Shown here in pieces: positions 34,601 through 45,622 of a stretch of DNA of 64,000 bases (position 1 is its first letter; each line of letters opens with the position of its first letter). The notes under the pieces are model-generated. The model was not told the DNA's origin. It ran no database searches and saw nothing but the letters and a program-made list of their open reading frames with translations. This DNA comes from Thelonectria olida (taxonomy: Eukaryota > Ascomycota > Sordariomycetes > Hypocreales > Nectriaceae): the NCBI GenBank assembly GCA_020736575.1, contig JAGPYM010000007.1:434001-498000 (forward strand), written 5' to 3'. Position numbers and translations under genes: made by a program.

Positions 34601-37600
34601 ACCCTAGCGAAGTTTGTTATTTTCCATTGCAAAGCCGTGGAGACCGAAAGCGGTGGGCAAGCGTTTGACTTCTGAGCGGTTGCTGATCCACTTCTTGGGT
34701 GGGCAAATTGGCAAGCTAGAAGAGACTGCTGTGCTATGTCAAGCACAAACGTACTTCGTACGTACGGTCGATAGACTTGTCCGTGCATCCCGGCTGCGCC
34801 CGGGTCACCGCAGCAGAAGTTGGACCGGACGGGGTCGCCAAAGCGGACGACGTGGTGGACTCTTCTCAAGAGGCTCATGCTGGATCCCTCCCTACATTGG
34901 GACCCTGCGGGAGACGTTTGGAGCCCCGTCGGAAACCTGAAGGTACCGGAGCCTGGGCAGGGAGGGCGGTAACTTACGGTAGAGGCGCCCCGCTGTCGTC
35001 CTGGACAATGGCCTGGTAATTTGGTGATACATTTCGCGCCATCCCCGGTCAATGTTCTCTTGCAGGACGGAACGCGCAGCGGAGGCTTAGGCCGCCTGAC
35101 TTGTCGGTTCTGAGCAGGTTGCCTGTGAATGGCGCTGCGCTCGGGGGGGAACCTAGACCTGCGCGAAGTAGACTGGGGGCGTTTTGGGGATCAAGGGAGC
35201 CAGGGATGGATGGCGGGAGGAGGGATGACGGATGGGGAATGGCAACAATGGCCAGACGAAGAGAGGAGCCTGGAGGAACAGGTCTGTGTGAGGAGTGGAT
35301 GTGGGTGAGGAATAGATGACTTCCAGATGAGGGATGACTGGAGGGCGAAGTCTGCAATGCTGATGGGTGATCTGATCCAACAGACACTGACCAGTGGAAG
35401 CCCGAGGAAGCTGAGACGTGCTCTGCTGCCGATCGATGCCTTGGACTGATTAGACGACACGGCCTGCCTTCGAGGACCATATTGGTGGACCAGTTGGCTG
35501 TGCGCTTGAAGATGGTGACTTGTCTCAGCCAGCCAGAAGAAGCGCGCATCGTCATGGGGCGGTTCCTGTCAAGAGGTAATCAATGCAGCCTGGCGTTTCG
35601 TTGAGCCTTGAGAGTGGTATCGATCCATGATTGACGCCGTGATGGACGAACAGGTAGAGAGAGGCACTTTGCCTTAATTGGGTCCAATCTATTCCGATTT
35701 CTTCTCCCCAGCCGAGAGAGGTCTCCGCTACCTGGCTCGATCATAGGGATTACCAGGGAAAGACGAGTTTCCGAAACCGCGTTGAAGTGCACGAGGCGCC
35801 CAGCACCGTGCTGCAATGCAGCGTGATGTGCTATGCTGTGTCTTGAAGTAGATGGTGAGAAGTGAGAGTTTTGGCCTGGCCTGCCGGACTCCACTCGGCC
35901 AACTTGCCACACGTATTCGCAGCAAAAGGGAAAAGAGTTCTGGGCCGTCTGAGTATGGGCGAAATGGATTAGCACTGTGCCGAAGGTCAACGGCAAGCAC
36001 CACTCGTTGACCCACACCGCTCAAGCCTCAGGTCTTCCTCCAACAAGGCACCAACCAACCGACGCCCGCTCGCACCATATCGCAGGGCATCCACACATCC
36101 AGCACCACGGCAAAAGACAACACAACACCAACGACCAGCGCCAACTTACCTTGCCTTAGCCTTTGTCCTCCCTCTTTTCAATTTAATATGGACATGGCTG
36201 GGTGGCCCTGCAGCCAATGCCACCCACGCTACCACACCAGCACACCTGCAACCTGCATGTTGGAATCGCCGGCTTCCACATCCACTTCCATTCACGTCTG
36301 TGTCCACATCTCTATTCACGACCGTCCGCATCCGCTCCGCTCATCGATACCCTGCAGATTTCCGTACCGCTCCGGGGTGGGGTTTTACTTCGGCACGCTG
36401 CGCCATGCTGCTTTGCGACACCCTCCCTCTCCCTCCGACACTTCACTCCTCTCCGACGACGTCCTCGTCTGATTGAAACTTCCTCATTCAAGATCCAAGG
36501 CCGTAGCTTGTGGCCGCTACCCGGCGCCAACACGATGGAAACGATTTTTATTCAGTTCCACCCTCGTACACTGGGCATTCTCGCCGCCGTGCAATCATGG
36601 CGATTCCTCGAACCATGCCAGTCCGGTTCTCCGGATTGCCGCCATTGAAAAATATTTCTGCCATCTGCAAAGCTCAGCACGCAGGCGGCCACGACAATGG
36701 CAACGAAACATAGCCATGTTGAATGAAGGGCTGAGATGAGCTCCAGCTCTCGACATTATGGAGACGATATGTCTGCGTTGCATGTCTACATTTTGCTACC
36801 ATCACGAGGGCTTGGTATCTATCTCCCCTCTTGATCAGACCTTGTCTGGAAGCCTTGTTTCTTGTAGACCGACGCCCCTGGTGATCAAGTTGGCCTGCAG
36901 CACTCCCGCAAATCTCGGCTGGCCAACTGACTGGGCTACCATAAAAGGGAGTGTCCTTAGCCCATTCTCTCAGACATGCCAAATCAGTGTAGAGCGGTGA
37001 TGCGCATCCCGCGTGAGTGAGATTCGCAACCCCTTCTTGTGGCACTTTAGCAACAAGGCAATGAATGTCCCATCTCTCTTTGTGGGGCACTCCCCGGTCC
37101 ACGGCTGTCTTCCCCCTCTTCAGGGCCATCTTTGGCCCCCCAGGGCAACTTGCTCGATGGTGGAGAGCAGCTTGACACACCCCTACGCACCGTCCACCCC
37201 TCATGATGGATCCAAGGTGTCGACAAATCTGGGCTTGGGATTGGTTAGGCTTTTTTCTTCAGGCTCTAATCAGACGCCAGTCCGTGGACCTAAATCTTCT
37301 CCATCCCTTCCATCACCCACGGCTCAATGCAAGTGGCATCTCGAGTCGCATGGGTGGCTGCGGACAGCCCCGACCACCCTCCCCAGGCCAAATCAACGCC
37401 GCACGAGCATCTGGGTCTGGGACTGAACCGGCGTCCCTGCCCATGACGGCCATTGTTTTCTCGTTTCTCGCCCTGCCGGAACGCCAAATTGGTGTGGTAC
37501 CGACTGACTCTCGTCGCTGATTGCAGCCGCAAATGCGCTTTGTGACCCCACTGGCCCTGTCCTCCGTCCAGGCCAGACAACCAAGACAGTCATCCTGGCG

Positions 37601-38203
37601 CTACGTATCCCTCCGGCACTAAAGCGTGCATCCCGTCTTGAGCAACCCACCAAGCGTGGAAGCCGCCCGTTGAGACACCCCCTGCTCGTCCCGTATGACG
37701 CAGACGTAGACTAGCCCGTCCTCAGCTGCCATCGCTCGATTGTCAATCCCAGTTGAGAGGCATGGAGAACGACCCTGGACCTGTGCGTCCCATACCCCCC
37801 GGGGCAGCTCTCGCTGATTCGATGCTCCAGGTAACCCACGGTTGTGGTCCATCGCTCGACGGGACACAAAAGCCCATGCTCAACTATTTTGCGTCGTCCC
37901 GACCCACACCAGATCCATGGAAAGTTGATCTTGCTCAGCCTGCTAGGCTCGATTTATCCTTCAAGCCATCGACATGCCCCATGTTTCGCAGCTCCCTTGA
38001 ACCCCCTTGAGAGTCGTACCTCCTTCCCGCTTGAGTCTGCGATACATAATCCAACCGAAGCCCTTACAGGCAGACTGCTCTGGCTTTTGCTATTAGATTA
38101 CACCATCGATCATCACCATCACCCATCTCAAATAAATCAGCTTTATTCAACCATTACCTTTTCGCTTCAACCATCTCTTCTCAACACTCTTACAATCTCA
38201 AAG

Positions 38204-39241
38204 ATGATGCACACGCTCTATAGTGGGCTACCCACTACTTCGCTACCCGTGCCGTACTCTCAAGACGCCATGTTCGACGACCTCTCCAGGCAAATGGCCG
38301 TGTCCCAGGGCTCAAGAAGACTATCAAAGAACTCGACTGGCCAACGTTCAGGAACTGCCATGCGAGTCATGAAGCCCAACAGCGCCAACAACAGCCCCCG
38401 GTCCTCAGGCGGCCTGGCCCGGAGAAAGACACTCATGAACGACAGCAACTCCCAACGTCGACGACAGCAAGCCGTGGAACAACTATCTATGTACCAGCAA
38501 CAACAACCCACTCGATCAAGACCCGTGAGCTGGCATCCCAACACCTACGGCCAACAACTCCAACCTCAGCTCCAGCAAACAGCATATCCCATCTCTACCC
38601 CCATGTACGCAGAACAGCATGACATGTACTTGGGTTATCCTCAACTATCGCCTATGCTGGCGGCACACTCGTGCAATACGTCGCCAGCCTCTGTTTACTC
38701 CCCTCTGTCCTTGCCCTTCCAGACCACAGACAATATGTCATACATGCCGTCTGAGAATTCGGTCCTGGCTCAGCAAATTCCTGCCACAATGCCTGTCCCT
38801 CAGCTCATGGAGGAGACCTACCCGACCCCTGATGAGAATGCCACCGGGAACATGGCGTATGCCGTTGGGTTTGACTGGAACACATTCATCATGCAAGGAT
38901 TCAACAGCACATCTCCCCCTACGCCTGAGGCCTTTCCCCAGGCGGAGCTTTCCCAGCCAGCGGTGCCTGAGGAGTCCATTCCCTACCAGGCACTCGAAGA
39001 CTCGGAGGACGAGGGTGAAATTCTCGTTGGTATGGGTCTCTACGATACTCCCGACAAGTACGAGGACGATCCCCAGCTCAACAACTATCGATCCACAGTC
39101 TCTTCGCTTTTGGGTTCATCTTTCCGCCGCCCCGAGCCCAGAGGGAAGGGCCTCAAGTTGGAAGAGACTTGGGAGCCCCCCAAGTCAGACGATGACGATG
39201 AAGAGGAGGAGGAACAGGACGAGGATGATCAGAAGGAATAG
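38204..39241 (+). CDS. Unrecognised acidic, disordered protein (345 aa)
   Basis: Single exon. I do not recognise a named family. The protein starts MMHTLYSGLPTTS. It has a basic Ser/Asn-rich region (RRLSKNSTGQRSG, SGGLARRKTLMNDS), a Gln-rich stretch (YQQQQPTRSRP, QQLQPQLQQ), many Met/Pro/Tyr residues, and PTPDENATG followed by GFDWNTFIMQG. The ordered-looking acidic C-terminal segment from about residue 266 carries SEDEGEILVGMGLYDTP, LNNYRSTVSSLLGSSFRR and GKGLKLEETWEPP. It ends in a run of Asp/Glu. Such composition suits a nuclear regulatory or scaffold protein, but this is inference. The start at 38204 follows a CA/CT-rich leader (ACACTCTTACAATCTCAAAG). The frame stays open about 120 codons upstream, with leader-like composition. 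Confidence 0.8.
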   Translation: MMHTLYSGLPTTSLPVPYSQDAMFDDLSRQMAVSQGSRRLSKNSTGQRSGTAMRVMKPNSANNSPRSSGGLARRKTLMNDSNSQRRRQQAVEQLSMYQQQQPTRSRPVSWHPNTYGQQLQPQLQQTAYPISTPMYAEQHDMYLGYPQLSPMLAAHSCNTSPASVYSPLSLPFQTTDNMSYMPSENSVLAQQIPATMPVPQLMEETYPTPDENATGNMAYAVGFDWNTFIMQGFNSTSPPTPEAFPQAELSQPAVPEESIPYQALEDSEDEGEILVGMGLYDTPDKYEDDPQLNNYRSTVSSLLGSSFRRPEPRGKGLKLEETWEPPKSDDDDEEEEEQDEDDQKE

Positions 39242-40796
39242 ATGATGACAACATCAAGGTGGCTAACAGCCTGGAAGCTGCAAGCCACACTTTTCACGAC
39301 TCACGATGAAATTATGCAATGTAATATGTACAGAATTCGGAAAGCGAGGAAAATGGATATGGGCAATAGATAGGAAACGGTTTTCTGGGTTATGAGAGTA
39401 TTTTGGCGCAAGCACTCAGGCTGGAAGGACTTGGGATTGGGAACAAACGTTGGGCTTAGAATAGCAGATGGACTCTCACGATACCCAGGATAGCAGGCAA
39501 CCCAGCAGCCTGTCAGATGGACAAGCGCTCGGGAAAACAAAATCACAAGACATTTTACTCATCAAAACGGGGCTTAAGCTTCCATGACCGTGAGAAGAGG
39601 CGCGAAACCCTTTGGAAGTAGTTTGTACCTTTGTTGGTTCGAAAACCATGGCCAGAGTTGAAGTGCCGCCGCACTGACCAGTTTAAAAAAGGAACAAGCG
39701 AGACGAAGAGCCGCGTTTGGATCCCTGTCAGACATGTGGACTGTGGTACCCGGGAGGGCCGTGCTTCGGTCCGGCGAAAGAGGAGGGGGAATAGGAGGGG
39801 GCGTGCGAGAAGAGGAGAGACGCCTGGAGGCTGATTGGTCACGAGGCCTCAGATCCCAACTTGGGCCCCGCCCGTTCTCGCCAGCCCTGTGCGGTGTGCT
39901 CGCTGTACACCCCTGTCCATTGTGAAAAACAAGAGAGCCTGGAAGAGCAGAAAAACAGAACGGTGCCCCAACCCCTTGTTCGAGTTGGAAGGAAAAAAGG
40001 CCCTTGCCAGTCTAAGGCCCCTTATGTAGCAGCGGTTTTTCTCGTCCCTTCTCTGTTTGGAGTTGCACCCCCGCAGCGGTTACATCATGGCTCACGGGGT
40101 GGCGAAATAGGGGGTGCTTCTTAAATTGCTGCTTGCTCGTGAGTTAGCCCCTCACTTCTGTGGCTCAGGTCCTTCGCAACTCAACAGTCGCTGCGTGGCT
40201 ATGGTGGCTGCGCTTGGGTTTGGGCTTGGGCTTGGGCTCGTCCTCGGACTCGGCTTCTTGCTCCTGGTCCGTCAGCCATCACAGCGTGAGCGGCCGCCAA
40301 CGAAGAAGGTGCCTGACTTTGACCCAGTGGCTTGGGTTGGGAAACTCTTGCGGAAGGCGTACCTACTGACTCAGAAGGGCTTGTTGGATACAACTGAATC
40401 GAAGTGAAGAAGCAAGGTTGCTCGCGCTGAGAGACTGAATGCCTTTTTGGTCGTGGTTTTGCCTGTCCCTGGAAATGGAGACTGGCGCGTGAAGTAAAAA
40501 GGTCATTGAAAGGGAAAATAATGGAATGAGATGAGCATTGTAGATCGTGACAAACTGCCATAAGAGAAAGGGTTGTCCTTTAAACGACACCAGGAGAGAA
40601 ATGTTGCGTAGGAGATACACTCGGCGGTTTTTTCCCCATCTCTATTCCTAAGTTTGTGAATCTGTCCTGGTTGGTACGAGACTTGGAAAATTCTTCTCAC
40701 TCATCATCTCGAGCTTGCGCAAGCACAGTGACCGGCCTATGCTACTAGTTTCTCCGACGAGCTCCCCAATTTGATTCGAAATACCTTCTTCCTGCC
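39242..40796. other. Intergenic region of about 1.55 kb upstream of Las1
   Basis: No supportable gene. A short TTGGGC-type repeat near 40216-40237 gives Gly-Leu or Pro-Lys runs in chance frames. The right end is the Las1 promoter and leader. Confidence 0.5.
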
Positions 40797-41779
40797 ATGG
40801 TGAACTACGTCTTCACACCGTGGCGCGACCGCCACGAGCTACTTCTCGTTCGACAACAACTCTACGCCTCGCTCGATGGCATCACGTCCGGCGGCACCAC
40901 CACCGCCAAAGAAGTACATCAGACGATACTCGGCGGAATCTCAAGGCAGGAGGATGAAGACAGGATGGAGGAGACGCGGAGGGAGCAGCATCGCGCCGTC
41001 GCTCGCGTGTCGATGTGGATGCAACGAGGCAACTGTCCTCACATGGTGGAATCGACGGCGCTCTTGATGGCAGCTATGCTTGATGACCAAGACGCGGCGA
41101 GGAAGGAGAACGCCGCATCGTCAACTTATGCAATCCGGGCCGCCTATGCTGCAGCGTTTAGCAGGTAAGTATTCTCACTCTCTTGACGATCATGTTGGCC
41201 CATTCTTCATCTCTCAGGTTCGTTACCGGCCTACTCGACGGACACCAAGACAAGCTGCGCAAGCAAAGCATGTATTCTATCGCAAAGACGATTGGTCTAC
41301 CGGCTACCTTTGTCGAGCTCCGGCACCAGAGCACGCATGAGCAGCTGCCGTCGCTGGCCAAGCTACGGGCCGCGGCGAAGAAGGCCCTGGCATGGATCTG
41401 GGATTACTACTGGAAGCATCTTGGGGACAACTACGAGGATCCGTGCAGAGCTGCTGTTCTCAAGTATCTACGTGAGGGCGACGACGCAAGGGGGAGGAAG
41501 GTTGTCAAAGATTTGGAGCAGTGGCCGAAGGGGAGGGTGTTGGAGACCATCGCGGATGTGAGGAAAAGTCTGCCGGGGAACACGGTCTTTCTCAAGTGCG
41601 AAGAGCTGTCTCGGCTTCTGAAGGAGGTTGAATTGGATGAAACGGAGGAGAAGACGTTGGCGGACACGACGATGAGCGGTGCGGACGTTCACGCTGACGA
41701 CTCTGAGCTTGGCCAAGAAGATTTTGGCTGGTCGCAGTTTGAAGGCACATGGAGGCCCAAGCCTATAGGCATTGCTTGA
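40797..41779 (+). CDS. LAS1: Las1 pre-rRNA processing endonuclease
   Basis: Las1 is the HEPN-fold endonuclease that cuts the ITS2 spacer of pre-rRNA in complex with the polynucleotide kinase Grc3, in 60S ribosome assembly. Exons 40797-41164 and 41218-41779 (53-nt intron, GTAAGT...TCAG) encode 309 aa. The N-terminal domain begins [20 protein letters not shown]. The HEPN active-site signature R-x4-H appears as Arg158-HQST-His163 in [14 protein letters not shown], matching the Las1 hallmark. The helical region [12 protein letters not shown] follows. The C-terminus is short and ends [13 protein letters not shown], a Trp/Pro motif typical of fungal Las1 tails that contact Grc3. The protein is compact compared with yeast Las1. 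Start codon context is good (GCCATGG). Confidence 0.9.
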
Positions 41780-42175
41780 AATAACCGGTTGATACCCAGG
41801 ATTTGAATATCTTTACCTGATCATGATGATGATGACATCTGCTCATCGTCAACGCACCGCCATGCCATGATTGCTGCAATAGAAGCGGAGATGGCGGAGA
41901 TATCACGTGCGCCTCCGTTATGATAGGTGATTGGAGACATGACGACTTATGTCCGACCCCTCGCTTGCCAACCTTCGATACTGGCACATTACAAATGCTT
42001 CCATCCCATTCGGCATCTATGTATAGACTCGCGACCCACCGACCTCTTGTCAAGCGGAAACTTGGATATCTTTTTGCTGCGGTGCGTTCCTCGTCTGAAC
42101 ATCTTGTTGAACAAGGCTATCTCGTTAATTGACTTGCTCACACTTCGAGGCACATAGGCCATTACCTCTCGCGCC
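41780..42175. promoter_or_regulatory. Las1 3' flank and glyoxalase II promoter
   Basis: About 396 bp between two plus-strand genes. No TATA box or repeat was recognised; too short for another gene. Confidence 0.5.
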
Positions 42176-43461
42176 ATGCATATCCAATCAATTCCCATGT
42201 GTAAGACGAGAGAACAGCTCCCCCGCACTTCCCGAGGCCAGAGCTGACTACCTGAGAAGGGGAGGGCAGCCACAATAACTATGCCTACCTGGTCGTCGAT
42301 GAGAAGTCCAAGGATGCCGTCATTGTCGATCCTGCCAACCCTCCCGAGTATGAGCTTTACCCTGCTGTTTGGAGCATTGAAGAAGTCTTTGCTGACCGAA
42401 TGGGTTTGAATAGGGTCACTCCGGTTCTGAAGGAAGCCATTGAGGCGGGCAAAATCAACCTCATTGCCATTGTTAACACTCACCAGTAAGCTACAAGACT
42501 TCTGTCTGTGTCATTTGTGTGCTAAGTAAGACTTAGCCATTGGGACCACTCTGGAGGCAACAAGAAGCTGGTAAGAGCCCAAGAGCCCACACTATCAAGG
42601 GACGGTTATTGATGAGAAGTCTAGCTCGAAGAACTCGGCCTCCCGAAGCTAGAGATCATTGGCGGCAAGGACTGCCAGGGCGTTACCAAAACACCGGCAC
42701 ATGGGGAGACCTTCAAACTCGGAGATATTACCTTCAAGGGCGTGCACACGCCTTGTCATACTCAGGACAGCATCTGCTTCTACCTGGAGGATGGCAAAGA
42801 GAAGGCCGTTTTCACTGGGGATACTCTCTTTATCGGCGGTAGGTGAACTCAGCACATGGACCAGGGGCTCCTTGGGTGTCGGGACTGAGATGACGGAATC
42901 GATGCTGACTTGGTTTCTTAGGTTGCGGAAGGTTTTTCGAGGGAAACGCAGCTGAGATGCACGAGGCCTTGAACAAGCGTCTGGCGGCTCTGCCCGATGA
43001 TACTGTCGTCTACGTGAGTTGAACATGGGAGGGATCAAGCTCGATAGGAATCTGACGTATGCACAGCCGGGACACGAGTACACCAAGTCCAACGTCAAGT
43101 TTTGCCTCTCGGTATCGCAAAGCGACGCCGTGCAGAAGCTCCAGTCCTATGCGGACAGCAACAAGGTGACGACAGGAAAATTCACCATTGGGGATGAAAA
43201 GGTATGTGCCTATGTGTCGAATCGATTCATGTATCATAGGTCTGACCATGGGCTTCCTAGCTACACAACGTCTTCATGCGAGTTGAGGACCCAGAAATTC
43301 AAAAAGCGACGGGCGAAACGGAACCAGTGTCTGTCATGCAGAAATTGAGAGACATGAAGAATAACTTCAAGTGAGTAAGTAACTCTCACATTCCATGCAC
43401 CCTAACTTGGCACTCCAACTCTTTCTCACGCAATCGCAGACCTCCCGAGGCGAAGATATAG
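42176..43461 (+). CDS. Glyoxalase II (hydroxyacylglutathione hydrolase)
   Basis: Hydrolyses S-lactoylglutathione to lactate and glutathione, the second step of methylglyoxal detoxification. Eight exons: 42176-42200, 42260-42485, 42537-42570, 42625-42838, 42922-43013, 43067-43201, 43261-43370 and 43440-43461. All seven introns (51-83 nt) are GT-AG and the joined frame gives 285 aa. The metallo-beta-lactamase motif is split by intron 2: [11 protein letters not shown] (residues 82-88 THHHWDH). Further metal ligands are seen in [25 protein letters not shown] and VYPGHEY. The C-terminal region carries [14 protein letters not shown] and [18 protein letters not shown], a glyoxalase II substrate-domain ending. 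The first exon codes only eight full residues (MHIQSIPM). No organelle signal at the N-terminus, so probably cytosolic. Confidence 0.93.
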
Positions 43462-44246
43462 TCGGCATGGAGAGGTGAGGTATGGAATGAATGGATGAGA
43501 TGATCATTTAGCTGGCGTTGGGAGGGCCTCAAGATGGCGGGTGCAGCACATTACAATATCTATTGGTCGTGTCTACGAACCAGCATCAAAAACAAGTTGT
43601 TGATTCAAAGTATGTCTCCATGGATCGCGAGGCGCCAGTCACTGGGACCGGCATCGCTTGCTACCCATGGAATCTAGCCTTGTTGAGACGAGACGTATTT
43701 CCATCTTGCTTCACTGTCCACACTTGCTCGCTGTAGTGAATTTGAGGCGGCAAGCTCTAGCATTTTTAGAAGCGGTATTTTGTTTGGCCCTCGGAGGGTT
43801 GGTCACGACGTTGAAAGAACTCGAGGAAATGGGAGGAGGCGTCACGAATGGTGTCGAGGCGAGGCGTTGGTGAGGAATTGGCCTGAAAATAGACAAACCT
43901 GTGAGCACATAGCGCTGTATCTTTGCCTGGTAGGGGCAGAGCGCCAATGGCTGAAGTCCTGGCTAGATGGCCCTCGCAGACTTTGTTGAAAGAGTAGTTA
44001 AAGAACAGTAAATGGAGAGCGAGGGAAATTTTCTTAAATAGAGTTCAAGTTGAGGGTGGGCCATACAGTGCGTAGTAACGCCAAATACCGTACGACGGAC
44101 TGTGCATTCGCGCCCGCACGGTCAAGACGACTTGGTGACGATGATCAGCCGCTCACATTTGAACCCATCGTGAACTTGCGAAAGTGCCTTTCAACCTACG
44201 TACATACAATTTCCGACCTGAAATCCATCATTATCGACTATCGCAC
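43462..44246. other. Intergenic region upstream of EF-hand gene
   Basis: About 785 bp. No gene or repeat recognised. An in-frame ATG at 44184 could extend the EF-hand protein by 21 residues. Confidence 0.5.
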
Positions 44247-44941
44247 ATGGTATGTCACAGCCCCCCAAAAAGAGCAACTATCGAAGCATTTCATCCTCAC
44301 ACTCCCCAGCCTCCGAAGCGCAAAGCAACAAGTGGCGGCGCGGCCACGAGCAACGCCCCCAAGGCCCGCCAGTCCAAGCTCGCAAAAGAGCACAACGTCA
44401 CGCCGCAAGAAGAGGGCGAGATCCGCGAAGCTTTCAGTCTCTTCTCGGAGCCCATGGACGGCGAGAAGCAGGGCGTATTGCCCATCGACGACGTCAAATC
44501 AGCCCTCATGTGCGTTTTCCCAAGTCAGACATCATTTGCTTTCCAGCGCTGACGTGAAACTGTCGCAGAGCCCTCGGCGTCCCTCCATCCTCCTCCGCCG
44601 AACTCAAAGAATTCATATCGATCCTCGACCCGGAAGACGACGGCTACGCGACCTACGAGCCCTTCTTCGCCATCTGCGCGCTCAAGTTCCATACGCGCGA
44701 GCACGACTCTGACGCGCACCGCGCTGAGCTCGACGAGGCGTTTCGGCTCTTCACAAGTGGGCAGGACGGCCCCATCACGCTGGCGCACCTGCGCCGAGTC
44801 GCCGCCGTGCTCAAAGAAGACGTCGACGAGGAACTGCTCAAGGACATGATCCTCGAGGCCAACGGCGGGGCTGGCGTGGCTAGAGGCGTGGGCATGGAGG
44901 AGTTTGACGGGGTTATGAAAAGCGCGGGGGTTTGGAGATGA
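44247..44941 (+). CDS. Calmodulin/centrin-like EF-hand protein with degenerate calcium loops
   Basis: Exons 44247-44509 and 44569-44941 (59-nt intron GTGCGT...CGCAG) encode about 211 aa. A basic, Pro/Ala-rich N-terminal segment (PQPPKRKATSGG, KARQSKLAKEHNVTP) precedes four EF-hand-like helix-loop-helix units: EIREAFSLFS, ELKEFISILDPEDDGYATYE, ELDEAFRLFTSGQDGPIT and MILEANGGAGVARGVGMEEF. Only the second loop (DPEDDGYATYE) keeps several acidic ligands, and its final Glu is displaced. Calcium binding is probably weak or lost, so a structural adaptor role like a divergent centrin (Cdc31) or myosin light chain is possible. The precise N-terminus is uncertain: 44247 is chosen, 44184 is an alternative. 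Confidence 0.78.
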
Positions 44942-45622
44942 AGAACGAGGGTGTCCTATCCTTCCTCATTTACTTACGACGATTGACCGGTGAGATCGGG
45001 AAAAGGATTGGTCTCCGCGCTCTGATGCATTCTCACCAATCGCCCCTAAGCTTCATATCAGGGGCTCTTCCAACGCTTTCCCCAGCTCAACCCGGCATCT
45101 CGACTCCGTGCGCTGGGCAAGTTCATATCTACACTACGATCCCCCAGCCGACAGAGCGGCGCGAGCACTATATCTGGCAAGATTGAGGTATGTTCTTCAA
45201 CCTCATCTGCGGGGTCAGGGCCTTGATTAGTTGACCCTTGTAGGGGATTCTAGAGCGTCGCACGAGGCTGTAGGAGGAAATTCGGATGGCTTGCATGCCA
45301 ACCTGAGACGATGACAAGCAGGGGTTGCACACCTTTGGGGCGCTCCCCCAATACACAAGGATTCAACGACTTGCGCCAAGAGCCAAAGGGAGATCATGAG
45401 AAACGAGCGTCAAAATTTCAAATTCTGGATAAAATATTGTTCCAGCTGAGAGACGTCCAGATATTATCTGGCCCTGCTACTGTTAATAAATGGTCCAGAC
45501 CATTTTATAGTAATTCCCATCCATTCTAAAACGCCATATGAGATGCATATTCTCTCGCCTAGCACAGGACAATGTAAGGATTTCCTGTGCAAATAAACCC
45601 AAGTGGTATCATGATTTCGTGA
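44942..45622. other. Convergent 3' intergenic region
   Basis: About 680 bp between the EF-hand stop (plus) and the eIF4E stop (minus). The right half is A/T-rich 3' UTR-like sequence. Nothing else seen. Confidence 0.5.

Larger units (their letters stand above)
27861..38203. other. Gene-poor region of about 10.3 kb
   Basis: No frame shows a recognisable domain or coherent splicing. The longest are about 217 codons (near 32556-33209, minus) and 188 codons (near 34486-35052, minus); both look random. It contains a (GGT)n run at 29320-29341 and a large compound microsatellite at 31606-31667. From about 36000 to 36200 the plus strand becomes CA- and pyrimidine-rich, resembling a fungal 5' leader. 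The gene at 38204 may therefore have a very long leader or upstream exons. No transposase, reverse transcriptase or terminal repeats were recognised. Confidence 0.5.

Noticed and set aside
37844..38203. N-terminal extension of the orphan acidic protein by 120 codons
   Set aside because: The extension has leader-like composition and no continuity of protein character; ATG at 38204 follows a typical CA/CT-rich leader.
27861..38203. Transposable element or secondary-metabolite cluster within the gene-poor block
   Set aside because: No reverse transcriptase, transposase, synthase or terminal repeat sequence was seen in any frame.
40210..40240. TTGGGC-type repeat that resembles telomeric sequence
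   Set aside because: Only three to four imperfect units and not TTAGGG; likely a simple low-complexity patch.
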